A DNA stretch of 64,000 nucleotides from Streptomyces ardesiacus (GTDB lineage: Bacteria > Actinomycetota > Actinomycetes > Streptomycetales > Streptomycetaceae). The translations under genes were made by a program, and so were the position numbers. Location of the stretch: assembly GCF_003112575.1 (NCBI RefSeq), contig NZ_BEWC01000006.1, forward strand, positions 248,001-312,000, read 5' to 3'. Numbering within the stretch: position 1 is the first letter of the stretch; every line of letters begins with the position of its first letter. The notes beneath the pieces were generated by a model, which saw nothing but the letters and a program-made list of their open reading frames with translations, ran no database searches and was not told where the DNA came from. Shown here in pieces: positions 45,232 through 55,231 of this stretch.

Positions 45232-46770
45232 GTGACCGACGCCCACACCGCAGGCCCCTTCATCGCCGCGATCGACCAGGGCACCACCTCCTCGCGCTGC
45301 ATCGTCTTCGACCGCGACGGCCGCATCGTCGCCGTCGACCAGAAGGAGCACGAGCAGATCTTCCCCAAGCCCGGCTGGGTCGAGCACGACGCCGCCGAGA
45401 TCTGGACCAACGTCCAGGAGGTCGTCGCCGGGGCCGTCGAGAAGGCCGGCATCACCCGCGACGACATCAAGGCCATCGGCATCACCAACCAGCGCGAGAC
45501 CACGCTCGTCTGGGACAAGAACACCGGTGAGCCGGTCCACAACGCCATCGTCTGGCAGGACACCCGCACCGACGCCCTGTGCAAGGAGCTCGGCCGCAAC
45601 GTCGGCCAGGACCGCTTCCGCCGCGAGACCGGCCTTCCCCTCGCCTCCTACTTCGCCGGTCCCAAGGCCCGCTGGCTGCTCGACAACGTCGACGGTCTGC
45701 GCGAGCGCGCCGAGGCGGGCGACCTGCTCTTCGGCACGATGGACACCTGGGTCATCTGGAACCTGACCGGCGGGGTGAACGGCGGCAAGCACGTCACCGA
45801 CGTCACCAACGCCTCGCGCACCCTGCTGATGAACCTGCACACCATGGCGTGGGACGAGCGGATCGCCGAGTCGATCGGCGTGCCGATGCAGATGCTCCCG
45901 GAGATCCGCTCCTCCGCCGAGGTGTACGGCGAGATCAAGGGCGGCCGCCTGGGCGACCTGCTCGGCGGCATCCCGGTCGCCTCGGCGCTCGGCGACCAGC
46001 AGGCGGCCCTGTTCGGCCAGACCTGCTTCTCCGAGGGCGAGACCAAGTCGACGTACGGCACCGGCACCTTCATGGTGATGAACACCGGTGACAAGCTGAT
46101 CAACTCCTACTCGGGCCTGCTCACCACCGTCGGCTACAAGATCGGCGACCAGGACACGGTCTACGCCCTGGAGGGCTCGATCGCCGTCACCGGTTCGCTG
46201 GTGCAGTGGATGCGCGACCAGATGGGCCTGATCTCCACCGCCGCCGAGATCGAGACCCTCGCCCTGACGGTCGAGGACAACGGCGGCGCCTACTTCGTGC
46301 CGGCCTTCTCCGGCCTGTTCGCCCCGTACTGGCGCTCCGACGCCCGCGGTGTGATCGCCGGCCTCACCCGGTACGTCACCAAGGCGCACCTCGCGCGCGC
46401 CGTCCTGGAGGCCACCGCCTGGCAGACCCGTGAGATCGCGGACGCCATGACGAAGGACTCCGGGGTGGAGCTGACCGCCCTCAAGGTCGACGGCGGCATG
46501 ACCTCCAACAACCTGCTGATGCAGACCCTCGCCGACTTCGTGGACGCCCCCGTGGTGCGCCCGATGGTCGCCGAGACCACCTGCCTCGGCGCCGCCTACG
46601 CCGCCGGCCTGGCCGTCGGCTTCTGGAACAGCACCGACGACCTGCGCGCCAACTGGCGGCGGGCCGCCGAGTGGACCCCCCGCATGGACGCGGACATCCG
46701 CGACCGTGAGTACAAGAGCTGGCTCAAGGCCGTGGAGCGGACCATGGGCTGGCTCGAGGACGAGGAGTAA
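45232..46770 (+). CDS. glpK: Glycerol kinase
   Basis: Phosphorylates glycerol to sn-glycerol-3-phosphate; 512 residues in the FGGY family. The N-terminal phosphate loop is [19 protein letters not shown], followed by [18 protein letters not shown] and the C-terminal [14 protein letters not shown]. The GTG follows AGGAG. It lies 84 bases after the facilitator and 8 bases before the dehydrogenase gene, consistent with the gylCABX operon order (gylA here). Confidence 0.97.
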   Translation: MTDAHTAGPFIAAIDQGTTSSRCIVFDRDGRIVAVDQKEHEQIFPKPGWVEHDAAEIWTNVQEVVAGAVEKAGITRDDIKAIGITNQRETTLVWDKNTGEPVHNAIVWQDTRTDALCKELGRNVGQDRFRRETGLPLASYFAGPKARWLLDNVDGLRERAEAGDLLFGTMDTWVIWNLTGGVNGGKHVTDVTNASRTLLMNLHTMAWDERIAESIGVPMQMLPEIRSSAEVYGEIKGGRLGDLLGGIPVASALGDQQAALFGQTCFSEGETKSTYGTGTFMVMNTGDKLINSYSGLLTTVGYKIGDQDTVYALEGSIAVTGSLVQWMRDQMGLISTAAEIETLALTVEDNGGAYFVPAFSGLFAPYWRSDARGVIAGLTRYVTKAHLARAVLEATAWQTREIADAMTKDSGVELTALKVDGGMTSNNLLMQTLADFVDAPVVRPMVAETTCLGAAYAAGLAVGFWNSTDDLRANWRRAAEWTPRMDADIRDREYKSWLKAVERTMGWLEDEE

Positions 46771-46778
46771 GAACCGCA

Positions 46779-48395
46779 ATGACCACTCAGTCCACCCTGC
46801 AGTCCGTGCCTGCCCTGGGTACGCACCCGGCCTCCGGCTCGAACCCGAGCCGGGCCGAGACCCGGGAGCAGCTTTCCAAGGCGTCGTACGACCTTCTCGT
46901 GATCGGCGGCGGCATCCTGGGCATCTCCACCGCCTGGCACGCCGCGCAGTCCGGCCTCAGGGTGGCCGTGGTCGACGCCAGCGACTTCGCCGGCGCCACC
47001 TCCTCCGCCTCCTCCAAGCTGCTCCACGGCGGACTGCGCTACCTGCAGACCGGCGCGGTGAAGCTGGTGGCGGAGAACCACTTCGAACGCCGTGCGGTCT
47101 CCCGGCAGGTGGCCCCCCACCTGGCGAACCCGCTCACCTTCTACCTCCCCGTGTACAAGGGAGGGCCGCACGGCGCGGCGAAGCTCGGGGCGGGTGTCTT
47201 CGCGTACTCGGCGCTGTCCGCGTTCGGCGACGGCGTCGGCCACCTGCTCTCCCCCGCCAAGGCCGCGCAGGACGTGCCGGAGCTGCGCACCGACAACCTC
47301 AAGGCCGTGGCCGTGTACGGCGACGACCAGATGAACGACGCCCGCATGGCGCTGATGACCGTCCGCGCGGCGGTCGAGTCCGGCGCGGTCGTCCTCAACC
47401 ACGCCGAGGTCACGGGGCTGCGCTTCACCAACGGCCGGGTGACCGGCGCCGAGCTGAAGGACCGGCTGTCCGGCGACGAGTTCGGGGTGAACGCCCGTCT
47501 GGTGCTCAACGCCACCGGCCCGTGGGTCGACCACCTGCGCCGCATGGAGGACCCGGCCGCGGCGCCGTCCATCCGCCTGTCCAAGGGCGCGCACCTGGTG
47601 CTCAAGCGCACGGCGCCCTGGAAGGCGGCGCTGGCCACCCCGATCGACAAGTACCGGATCACCTTCGCCCTCCCCTGGGAGGACATGCTGCTGCTCGGCA
47701 CGACCGACGAGGAGTTCGAGGGCGACCCGGCGGACGTCGCGGTCAACGACAAGGACGTGGCCCAGATACTCGACGAGGCCGCGTTCTCCATCCGCGACCA
47801 GCAGCTCGACCGGGACCTCATCACGTACTCCTTCGCGGGCCTGCGGGTGCTGCCGGGCGGTCCCGGTGACACGGCGAAGGCCAAGCGCGAGACGGTCGTC
47901 ACCGAGGGCCGGGGCGGGATGCTGTCCGTCGCGGGCGGCAAGTGGACCACCTTCCGCCACATCGGCCGTACGGTGATGAAGAAGCTGGAGTCGCTGCCGG
48001 GCCACCCGCTGGGCGACGACTTCGAGCCGATCGCGTCGCTGCCGAAGAAGCTGCCGCTGCCCGGCGTCGCCAACCCGCGCGCGGTGGCCCACCGGCTGCT
48101 GGTCGACGGTTCGGCCCCCGGTCCCCGCATGGCGGCCGACACCGCCAGGCACCTGGCCACGCACTACGGTTCGCTCGCCTTCGACATCGCCCGGCTCGCC
48201 AACGAGAGCCCGGAACTGGCGCAGCGGGTCCACCCGGACGCCCCGGAGATCTGGGCGCAGGTCGTGTGGGCCCGGGACAACGAGTGGGCCGAGACGGCGG
48301 ACGACGTGCTGCGCCGCCGTACGACGCTGACGATCCGCGGCCTGGCCACGGACGACGTCCGCGCGCGGGTGCAGGACGTGCTCGACGGGAAGTAG
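46779..48395 (+). CDS. glpD: Glycerol-3-phosphate dehydrogenase (FAD)
   Basis: Oxidises glycerol-3-phosphate to dihydroxyacetone phosphate, passing electrons to menaquinone at the membrane; 538 residues. The FAD-binding Rossmann motif is LLVIGGGILGIST, followed by SSKLLHGGLRYL typical of GlpD. The C-terminal domain is DUF-like alpha-helical as in the family. ATG 8 bases after the glpK stop. Corresponds to gylB. Confidence 0.96.
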   Translation: MTTQSTLQSVPALGTHPASGSNPSRAETREQLSKASYDLLVIGGGILGISTAWHAAQSGLRVAVVDASDFAGATSSASSKLLHGGLRYLQTGAVKLVAENHFERRAVSRQVAPHLANPLTFYLPVYKGGPHGAAKLGAGVFAYSALSAFGDGVGHLLSPAKAAQDVPELRTDNLKAVAVYGDDQMNDARMALMTVRAAVESGAVVLNHAEVTGLRFTNGRVTGAELKDRLSGDEFGVNARLVLNATGPWVDHLRRMEDPAAAPSIRLSKGAHLVLKRTAPWKAALATPIDKYRITFALPWEDMLLLGTTDEEFEGDPADVAVNDKDVAQILDEAAFSIRDQQLDRDLITYSFAGLRVLPGGPGDTAKAKRETVVTEGRGGMLSVAGGKWTTFRHIGRTVMKKLESLPGHPLGDDFEPIASLPKKLPLPGVANPRAVAHRLLVDGSAPGPRMAADTARHLATHYGSLAFDIARLANESPELAQRVHPDAPEIWAQVVWARDNEWAETADDVLRRRTTLTIRGLATDDVRARVQDVLDGK

Positions 48396-48542
48396 ACCCC
48401 GCGTTCCGTCGGCGGCGGGTGTCCGGACGCCGGGCACGGGGCAGTGATCCGTTCACTGCCCCGTGCAAAGGGGCTGCGGGCGGCCCCTCGGCACGCCGTA
48501 AGGTTGGGGGGTACGCGAGGGCACGTCGGAAGGAGGCGCTGG

Positions 48543-49553
48543 GTGATCGAGCTCGAGGGGGTTCCCGAGCTGGTCGACCCGGTCATGGTGGCCGCGTTCG
48601 AGGGCTGGAACGATGCCGGTGACGCCGCCTCCACCGCGGTCGCGCATCTCGACCGGGAGTGGAAGGGCGAGGTGTTCGCGGCACTGGACGCCGAGGACTA
48701 CTACGACTTCCAGGTCAACCGTCCCACGGTCTTCATCGAGGACGGCGTCCGCAAGGTCACCTGGCCGACGACGCGGCTCTCGGTGGTCCGGGTGGGCGGT
48801 GAGAAACCGCGCGACCTGGTGCTCGTGCGGGGCATCGAACCGTCGATGCGCTGGCGCTCGTTCTGCAACGAGCTGCTCGGCTTCGCCCATGAGCTGGGCG
48901 TCGAGCTGGTGGTGGTCCTGGGCGCCCTGCTGGGCGACACGCCGCACACCCGGCCGGTTCCGATCAGCGGGACGACGTCGGACGCGGACCTGGCCCGGCG
49001 CATGGACCTGGAGGAGACCAAGTACGAGGGGCCCACGGGCATCGTCGGCATCCTCCAGGAGGCGTGCACGCACGCGGGGGTTCCGGCCGTGTCGCTGTGG
49101 GCCGCGGTGCCGCACTACGTCTCGCAGCCGCCGAACCCGAAGGCCACGCTGGCCCTGCTGAACCGGCTGGAGGACCTGATCGGCGTGCGGGTCCCGCTGG
49201 GCGAGCTGCCCGAGGACGCGCGTGCCTGGCAGGTCGGGGTCGACCAGTTGGCCGCGGAGGACACCGAGGTCGCGGAGTACGTGCAGTCGCTGGAGGAGGC
49301 CCGGGACACGGCGGAGCTGCCGGAGGCGTCGGGCGAGGCGATCGCGCGGGAGTTCGAGCGGTACCTGCGGCGGCGGGACGGGGGCGGGCCCGGCGGGCCG
49401 GCGGCCCCTGGCGCTCCGGGCGGACATGCCACGGCGGACGGCGGTGACGGACCGGCCGGCACGCCGTTCCTGCGGGAGAACCCGAGTGGGCGGACCCGGC
49501 CCCCGAAGCCGCCGAAGGCGGGCGGGGAGGACGAAGAGTCCTCCGAGGACTGA
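48543..49553 (+). CDS. PAC2-family protein
   Basis: 336 residues. The PAC2 domain (LVDPVMVAAFEGWNDAGDAA, LVLVRGIEPSMRW, VVVLGALLGDTPHTRP) is the fold of proteasome assembly chaperone 2. The last 60 residues are Gly/Pro/acidic and probably disordered. The GTG is 6 bases after GGAGG. It follows glpD with no strong terminator between, so it may be the gene called gylX in the gyl operon. Mycobacteria keep a PAC2 gene next to metH. Role unknown; a link to the neighbouring proteasome genes is only an idea. Confidence 0.88.
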   Translation: MIELEGVPELVDPVMVAAFEGWNDAGDAASTAVAHLDREWKGEVFAALDAEDYYDFQVNRPTVFIEDGVRKVTWPTTRLSVVRVGGEKPRDLVLVRGIEPSMRWRSFCNELLGFAHELGVELVVVLGALLGDTPHTRPVPISGTTSDADLARRMDLEETKYEGPTGIVGILQEACTHAGVPAVSLWAAVPHYVSQPPNPKATLALLNRLEDLIGVRVPLGELPEDARAWQVGVDQLAAEDTEVAEYVQSLEEARDTAELPEASGEAIAREFERYLRRRDGGGPGGPAAPGAPGGHATADGGDGPAGTPFLRENPSGRTRPPKPPKAGGEDEESSED

Positions 49554-49566
49554 GGCTTGCCGACTG

Positions 49567-49599
49567 TGAGGGGCGCTTCCCTGGTGGGAGCGCCCCTCA
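49567..49599. terminator. Terminator at the end of the glycerol operon
   Basis: 14-base stem (TGAGGGGCGCTTCC, one G-T pair) with the loop CTGGT, followed on the plus strand by GTCGTTTC. It lies between the convergent PAC2 and mshC genes and can serve both. Confidence 0.8.
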
Positions 49600-49646
49600 G
49601 TCGTTTCGGAGCGGGCTACGGCGAGCGCCCGCGGCCGGGGGAGCTT

Positions 49647-50876
49647 CTACAGCGCCACTCCCAGGAGGGCGTCCACCGCGCGGGAGACGACGCCCGGCGC
49701 GCCGGTGTCCGTGCCGCCGGACTCCTGCTGGAGGGCGGCCCAGCGGTCGACCGCGGCCAGGGCGGCCGGGGAGTCCAGGTCGTGGGACAGGGCCGCGCGG
49801 ATCTCCTCGACGAGGGCCTCGGCGGGCGGGCCGTCGGGGCGGGAGACGGCGGCACGCCAGCGGTCGAGGCGGGCGACGGCGTCTTCCAGCACCTGGTCGG
49901 TCCACTCCCAGTCGGAGCGGTAGTGGTGGGCCAGCAGGGTGAGCCGGATGGCGGCCGGGTCCACGCCCTCGCGGCGCAGCCGCGACACGAAGACCAGGTT
50001 GCCCTTGGACTTGGACATCTTCTCGCCGTCGAGACCGACCATGCCGGCGTGCACGTAGGCCTTGGCCATCGGGAACTCGCCGGTGAGCACCTGGGCGTGC
50101 GAGGCGCCCATCTCGTGGTGCGGGAAGGCGAGGTCGGAGCCCCCGCCCTGGACGTCGAAGCCCATGCCGAGGTGGTCGAGGGCGATGGCCACGCACTCGA
50201 TGTGCCAGCCGGGGCGTCCGCGGCCGAGGGAGCCGCCGTCCCAGCTCGGCTCGCCCTCGCGGGCGGCCATCCACAGCATCGGGTCGAGCGGGTTCTTCTT
50301 GCCGGGCCGGTCGGGGTCGCCGCCGCGCTCGGCGGAGAGCAGCCGCATCGCGGACGCGTCGAGGCGGGAGACGCCGCCGAAGTGCGGGTCCGCCTCGACG
50401 GAGAAGTAGACGTCGCCCTCGAGTTCGTAGGCCGCGCCCGCGTCGCGCAGCCGCTCGACGAGCGGGACGATGCCGGGTATGGCCTCGACGGCCCCTATGT
50501 AGTGCCGCGGCGGCAGCATCCGCAGCGCCGTCATGTCCTCGCGGAAGAGGGCGGTCTCCTGCTCGGCGAGGGCGGTCCAGTCGACCCCGTCGCGCACGGC
50601 CCGCTCGAGGAGCGGGTCGTCCACGTCGGTGACGTTCTGGACATAGTGGACCTGCCGCTTGGTGTCGAGCCACACGCGCTGCACGAGGTCGAACGCGTTG
50701 TAGGTCGCCGCGTGCCCCATGTGGGTGGCGTCGTACGGCGTGATGCCGCAGACGTAGAGGCGGGCGACGGGACCGGGGGCGAGGGTGACCAGGCCGCCGG
50801 TCGCGGTGTCGTGGATCCTCAGGTCGCGGCCCTGACCAGGCAGGGCGGGGACCTCGGAAGCGGGCCAGGCATGCAT
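49647..50876 (-). CDS. mshC: Mycothiol cysteine ligase MshC
   Basis: Joins cysteine to GlcN-Ins in mycothiol synthesis, using ATP; 409 residues. It descends from cysteinyl-tRNA synthetase: the HIGH-like motif is [14 protein letters not shown], the KMSKS motif is [10 protein letters not shown], and zinc ligands are Cys43 (YVCGI), the Cys of WHIECVA and the His of FPHHEMGAS. The anticodon-binding domain is reduced, as in all MshC. Upstream on the same strand lies the PI-kinase-like/DUF3090/phosphatase cluster, as in mycobacteria. Confidence 0.96.
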   Translation of the reverse strand: MHAWPASEVPALPGQGRDLRIHDTATGGLVTLAPGPVARLYVCGITPYDATHMGHAATYNAFDLVQRVWLDTKRQVHYVQNVTDVDDPLLERAVRDGVDWTALAEQETALFREDMTALRMLPPRHYIGAVEAIPGIVPLVERLRDAGAAYELEGDVYFSVEADPHFGGVSRLDASAMRLLSAERGGDPDRPGKKNPLDPMLWMAAREGEPSWDGGSLGRGRPGWHIECVAIALDHLGMGFDVQGGGSDLAFPHHEMGASHAQVLTGEFPMAKAYVHAGMVGLDGEKMSKSKGNLVFVSRLRREGVDPAAIRLTLLAHHYRSDWEWTDQVLEDAVARLDRWRAAVSRPDGPPAEALVEEIRAALSHDLDSPAALAAVDRWAALQQESGGTDTGAPGVVSRAVDALLGVAL

Positions 50877-50977
50877 GTCATGAGCCTAACCGGACGGATG
50901 TTCCGTACACGAACCGGACCGGGCCGGATGACCGGTAAGGCGCTCTTGCGCGCAACCGGCCGATGTGCCGGGGGCGC

Positions 50978-51808
50978 CTACACGGGCGGCCAGGGAATGG
51001 CCGGCCACTCGCCGCCGGGTTCGGGGTGCCTGCCGGAGGCGAGGAGGGCGTCGACCCGCGCGCGCGTGGCGTCGAGTTCGGCGGGGGTGATGAGCGCGGT
51101 GAGCCGGGTGGCGAGGGCGCCGCCGTCCTTCAGTGCCTCCCTGAGGCCGTCCAGGACCGTCAGGGCCTCCGCGGTGAGCGGATCGCCCGCCCAGCCCCAC
51201 AGGAGGGTGCGGAGCTTGTTCTCGGCGTGGAAGGTGACGCCGTGGTCGATGCCGTACAGCCGCTCCCCCGCCGCCGGCAGCAGGTGGCCGCCCTTGCGGT
51301 CGGCATTGTTGACGACGGCGTCGAGCACGGCGAGCCGGCGCAGCCGTGCGTCGTCGGCGTGGACGAGCAGGGCGGTGCGGCCCTCGCCGACCTCGGCCAG
51401 GGCGATCCCCTTCCAGCCGGGGCCGGGCTCCTCCTCGTCGACCAGGGCGAGCAGTTCCGTGTCGGGCACGGTCTCGATCCACAGCTGGACCATGCCCTCG
51501 CCGTACGGGCCGTCGCGCAGCACGGTGGGCGGGACGAGGCCCCAGCCGGTGGCCTCGGAGACCTCGTAGGCGGCGACCTCGCGCTGGGCGAGGGTCCCGT
51601 CGGGGAAGTCCCACAGCGGGCGCTCCCCGGCGACCGGCTTGTAGACGCAGGCCGCCTCGCGTCCCTCGTGCGTCACCGTGCAGTACAGCGCCGCGTTGGA
51701 CGCGTCACGGATGCGTCCGCGTACGGTCAGTTCGCCCAGGGCGAGCAGCTCGGCGGCCGCCGCGTCGGTGGTCACGCTCCGCGGCGGTATCCGTTCTGGC
51801 GCGGACAT
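50978..51808 (-). CDS. PI-kinase-like protein (SCO1664 family)
   Basis: 276 residues. Kinase-like sites are visible in order: the ATP-contact lysine in CVYKPVAGERPLWDFP, a catalytic-loop equivalent DAVVNNADRKGGHLL, and a metal-binding DHG in YGIDHGVTFH. This resembles the HipA/PI3-4-kinase fold. Its start overlaps the end of the DUF3090 gene by 37 bases. The homologous kinase, DUF3090 and phosphoglycerate-mutase genes sit together near mshC in mycobacteria. No substrate is known. Confidence 0.85.
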   Translation of the reverse strand: MSAPERIPPRSVTTDAAAAELLALGELTVRGRIRDASNAALYCTVTHEGREAACVYKPVAGERPLWDFPDGTLAQREVAAYEVSEATGWGLVPPTVLRDGPYGEGMVQLWIETVPDTELLALVDEEEPGPGWKGIALAEVGEGRTALLVHADDARLRRLAVLDAVVNNADRKGGHLLPAAGERLYGIDHGVTFHAENKLRTLLWGWAGDPLTAEALTVLDGLREALKDGGALATRLTALITPAELDATRARVDALLASGRHPEPGGEWPAIPWPPV

Positions 51809-52362
51809 ACGTGTCCTTCCGGGTCGAGCGGGAGGCTGCACAGCGGGCACGGCGGCCGCCCGGCGTTGACGACGTCGAGGGCGCGCTTGGCGAAGGCCCT
51901 GGCCTGCGCGCCGGTGAGACGGACCCGGAGCATGGGCGGGCCGTTCTCCTCGTCCTGGAGGAGCCGTTCCTCGGCCTCCGCCAGGTCCTCCTCGGACTCG
52001 GCGTCCAGCTCCACGAGGGCCTGCGCCTCGACGATCATGCGCTGGTCCTCGCCGTCCCAGGCCAGTGCCATGGTGCCGACGCGGAACTCCTCCTCGACGG
52101 GGGTGTCGAGGGGCGCCGTGTCGGCGGGTCCGGTGGGTGCGGTGGCGGGGACGGCGGTGCTGCCGCCGCTGCGCCGCACGACTTCGTCCAGAAGCTCGTC
52201 CATGCGCTCGGCGAGGGCGGCGACCTGGGTCTTCTCCAGGGCCACGCTGGTCACCCGGGAGCCGGCGGAGGCCTGGAGGAAGAACGTACGGCGCCCGGGC
52301 AGTCCGACCGTACCGGCCACGAAACGTTCCGGTTGGTCGTAGAGGAACACCTGACGGGACAC
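51772..52362 (-). CDS. DUF3090 family protein
   Basis: 196 residues, function unknown. The N-terminal SRQVFLYDQPERFVAGTVG and the C-terminal RPPCPLCSLPLDPEGHVCPR are strongly family-like; the latter holds three cysteines and a histidine, a probable zinc knuckle. The central part is acidic. The GTG is 8 bases after GGAG. It lies between the phosphatase and the kinase-like gene and overlaps the latter. Confidence 0.88.
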   Translation of the reverse strand: MSRQVFLYDQPERFVAGTVGLPGRRTFFLQASAGSRVTSVALEKTQVAALAERMDELLDEVVRRSGGSTAVPATAPTGPADTAPLDTPVEEEFRVGTMALAWDGEDQRMIVEAQALVELDAESEEDLAEAEERLLQDEENGPPMLRVRLTGAQARAFAKRALDVVNAGRPPCPLCSLPLDPEGHVCPRQNGYRRGA

Positions 52363-52447
52363 GTCCTGTCTCCATGGGAGTCGGGGAAAGCGGAAGATCG
52401 GGATCGGGGACACTGCCGCGACCGGTTCACCCTACTGCGGCGGACGA

Positions 52448-53134
52448 TCACGGTGCGCCCGCACCACCCCCGACCGGGGCTTCGTCACCGGACGGCTCCT
52501 CGCGCGGCGCGAGGGAGGCGAAGTCCCCGGTGTCGCCGAGGCGGACGAGGAACGGACGCAGCCGGGTGTAGCGGATCGCGGTGACGGAGCAGGGTTCGAC
52601 GGAGATCCGCTGGAAGAGGTCGAGGTGGAGACCGAGTGCCTCGGCGACGAGGGACTTGATGATGTCGCCGTGGGAGCACATGAGGTAGACGGCGTCGGCG
52701 CCGTGGTCACGCTCCACGCGCGCGTTCCACTCGCGCACGGCCTCGGCGGCGCGGGTCTGCATGGCGCGCATCGACTCGCCGCCGGGGAAGGCCGCGGCGG
52801 AGGGGTGGGCCTGCACGACCTCCATCAGGGGCTCGTCCTTGAGTTCGGCGAGTTTGCGGCCGGACCAGTCGCCGTAGTGGCACTCCCCGATCCGTTCGTC
52901 GGTGTGGGGCCGTAGTGCGGGGCGGGCGTCGAGCAGCGGCCGGACGGTCTCCTGGCAGCGCTGCAGGGGGCTGGTGACGATTTCGGAGAGCGGCAGACCG
53001 GCGAGCCGACCGGGGAGCGCGGCGGCCTGCGCGGCGCCGCGTTCGTCGAGGGCGACGCCGGGCGTCCAGCCGGCGAGGAGCCCCTCGGTGTTGGCGGTGG
53101 AGCGTCCGTGCCTAACCAGGATCAGCGTGGGCAT
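52448..53134 (-). CDS. Histidine phosphatase (phosphoglycerate mutase-like)
   Basis: 228 residues. The RHG motif (LVRHGRSTANTEG) carries the phosphorylated His9. The second catalytic His is in MCSHGDIIKSLVAEAL, and a conserved Glu/Tyr segment is ERIGECHYGDWSG. Substrate unknown; proteins of this group with a short length are usually phosphatases, not mutases. ATG at 53134. First gene of the phosphatase - DUF3090 - kinase-like cluster. Confidence 0.92.
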   Translation of the reverse strand: MPTLILVRHGRSTANTEGLLAGWTPGVALDERGAAQAAALPGRLAGLPLSEIVTSPLQRCQETVRPLLDARPALRPHTDERIGECHYGDWSGRKLAELKDEPLMEVVQAHPSAAAFPGGESMRAMQTRAAEAVREWNARVERDHGADAVYLMCSHGDIIKSLVAEALGLHLDLFQRISVEPCSVTAIRYTRLRPFLVRLGDTGDFASLAPREEPSGDEAPVGGGAGAP

Positions 53135-53185
53135 GCGGCCAGGGTAGGCGTACGGCGGGCGCGGCGGCGCCGGGGCGAGGGGAGA

Positions 53186-54190
53186 ATGGGTTCGGTGATC
53201 GTCGACTGTGCCATCTACCGGGACGGGCACCGCGCGGACGGGCCCGAGGACCTCTCCGACGCCCTCGGCGCCGCGCGGGGGGCGGGCGGCTTCGTGTGGA
53301 TCGGTCTGCACGAGCCGACGAAGGAGGAGTTCGCCCTGGTCAGCCAGGAGTTCGGGCTGCATCCGCTGGCGGTGGAGGACGCGCTCAAGGCGCATCAGCG
53401 GCCCAAGCTCGAGGTGTACGACGACTCGGTCTTCGCCGTCCTGAAGCCGGTGGTGTACGAGCCGGACAGCGACGCGGTCTCCACCGGTGAGCTGATGATC
53501 TTCCTGGGTGACGCGTTCGCGGTGGTGGTCCGGCACGGCGGGGGCTCTCCGCTGAAGGCCGTGCGGCAGCGGCTGGAGCACGAGCCGGAGCTGCTCGGCA
53601 AGGGCCCCACCGCGGTGCTGTACGCGATAGCGGACGCCACCGTCGACCACTACCTGGACGTGGCGGTCGAGCTCCAGACGGACCTGGAGGAGCTGGAGGC
53701 GGAGGTCTTCTCGCCGGAGGGCGGCGGCTCGCGGCACACTGCGTCGCGGATCTACACCTTCAAGCGGCAGGTGCTGGAGTTCCGCCGGGCGACCGGTCCG
53801 CTGGCGCCCCCGCTGGCGCGGCTGGCCGGTACGGGCGTGTACGGGGGCACGGTGCCGTTCGTGAACGACAAGGCGCGGCCGTTCTTCCGGGACGTGAGCG
53901 ACCACCTCACGCGCGTGAACGAGTCGGTGGAGAGCCTGGACCGGCTGGTGTCGGACATCCTGTCGGCGCACCTGGCGCAGACGAGCGTGCGGCAGAACGA
54001 CGACATGCGGAAGATCTCCGCGTGGGCGGCGATGGCGGCGGTCCCCACGATGCTCGCGGGGATCTACGGCATGAACTTCGACCACATGCCGGAACTGCAC
54101 TGGGTGGGGAGCTACCCGGCGGTCATCGCGCTGATGGCCGCCCTGGAAGTGCTGCTGTACCGGCAGTTCAAGCGACGCGGCTGGCTGTAG
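53186..54190 (+). CDS. corA: CorA-family magnesium/cobalt transporter
   Basis: 334 residues. Two C-terminal membrane helices, the first ending with the family-defining GMN triplet (GIYGMNFDHMPEL). The cytoplasmic N-terminal funnel includes HPLAVEDALKAHQRPKLEVY. ATG at 53186 is directly behind GGGGAG. Divergent from the histidine phosphatase gene across a 51-base spacer. Metal selectivity (Mg, Co, Ni) is not readable from the sequence. Confidence 0.94.
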   Translation: MGSVIVDCAIYRDGHRADGPEDLSDALGAARGAGGFVWIGLHEPTKEEFALVSQEFGLHPLAVEDALKAHQRPKLEVYDDSVFAVLKPVVYEPDSDAVSTGELMIFLGDAFAVVVRHGGGSPLKAVRQRLEHEPELLGKGPTAVLYAIADATVDHYLDVAVELQTDLEELEAEVFSPEGGGSRHTASRIYTFKRQVLEFRRATGPLAPPLARLAGTGVYGGTVPFVNDKARPFFRDVSDHLTRVNESVESLDRLVSDILSAHLAQTSVRQNDDMRKISAWAAMAAVPTMLAGIYGMNFDHMPELHWVGSYPAVIALMAALEVLLYRQFKRRGWL

Positions 54191-54206
54191 GGGCCGCCCG
54201 GGCCGG

Positions 54207-54995
54207 TCAGGCGACCTCGGGGGCCGGGGCGGCGGGGCCGCCGAGCGCGTCGCGCCGTTCGGGTGCCCGCAGCGTCACCATGCGCCGCCAGCCGGCCGCC
54301 CGCTCGGCGGCGTACACCGCGTGGATGCCCGCCGCGAGCAGCGCCGACCTGGCGCGCGACCAGCCGAGGATGCGCCCCATGCGGGCCATGACGGCGAGGC
54401 TGACGTCACGGTGGACGCGGATCTCGGCGCGCGCGCACGCGCGCAGGGTGCGCCGGATGTACGGGCTGTGCCCGGCGGCGGCGTAGCGCAGCAGTTCCTC
54501 GTGGGAGTAGGCGAGGTGGTTGTCCTCGTCCGCGGAGATCATCCGGACCGCCCGGCCCAGGTCGGGGTGGTGGGCGAAGTGTTTGAGGAGCATCGCCATC
54601 TGTTCGGCGGCGCGCTGCTCGGTGACCCTGCTGTGGGCGAGGTAGGTGATGACGTCCCGCACGGTCAGCGGCTGGTCGGCCTTGAGCTTCTCGTGGGCGA
54701 GGCCGATGCCGTGCCGCTCCAGGAGCATCGTGTAGTCGGTCTCGGGAGGCACGTCGACCGGTTCGAGGCCGCGCTTCTTCAGCAGGGCGTTGAAGATCCG
54801 GCCGTGCTTGTCCTCGTCGGCGCCGTGCCGGGTGATCTTGGGGGCGAGGACGCGTTCGCTCTCCGGCACCAGCGCCGCGATGCGCGCGTTCTCCCAGCCG
54901 CCCTGGGACTCGCCGCTGGCCGCGATGGAGCAGAAGAGACGGAACGATTCGTCGTTGTCCAGGATCTCCTGGAACAGGCTCTTGGCCGAAAGCAT
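54207..54995 (-). CDS. Ferritin-like diiron protein
   Basis: 262 residues, mostly helical. Two ExxH motifs (GADEDKHGRIF and SADEDNHLAYSH) and intervening Glu residues (TEQRAAEQM) could form a diiron centre of the ferritin/rubrerythrin superfamily. The C-terminal 90 residues are Arg/Ala-rich without recognised features. The function may be oxidation, storage or stress protection; nothing adjacent narrows it. ATG follows AGAGGTG. Convergent with corA, 16 bases apart. Confidence 0.82.
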   Translation of the reverse strand: MLSAKSLFQEILDNDESFRLFCSIAASGESQGGWENARIAALVPESERVLAPKITRHGADEDKHGRIFNALLKKRGLEPVDVPPETDYTMLLERHGIGLAHEKLKADQPLTVRDVITYLAHSRVTEQRAAEQMAMLLKHFAHHPDLGRAVRMISADEDNHLAYSHEELLRYAAAGHSPYIRRTLRACARAEIRVHRDVSLAVMARMGRILGWSRARSALLAAGIHAVYAAERAAGWRRMVTLRAPERRDALGGPAAPAPEVA

Positions 54996-55171
54996 CGGTG
55001 GCACCTCTCTGCCGCTGCGTGGTCCGCAGGATCCGCACACTCCGCGATGCACGAGTCAAGTGCGGGAAGAGGAGCGCGGCAACAGGTGCGGCGGGCGACT
55101 CCGCCGAACGAAGGACACCGGGCACACGAGGGGGCGTAACCCCGCGCGCGTGGGCGCGTTGTTCCTCGTGA

Positions 55172-55212
55172 CGGCCGTGGCGGGGAAGACCCCCGAGCCC
55201 CCACCACGGCCG
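55172..55212 (-). terminator. Hairpin after the LLM oxidoreductase
   Basis: 9-base inverted repeat (CGGCCGTGG...CCACGGCCG) with an inner CGGGG-AAGA-CCCCC helix. It lies 20 bases beyond the oxidoreductase stop. Confidence 0.6.
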
Positions 55213-55231
55213 CAGAAACTTTCCGCCGGTG

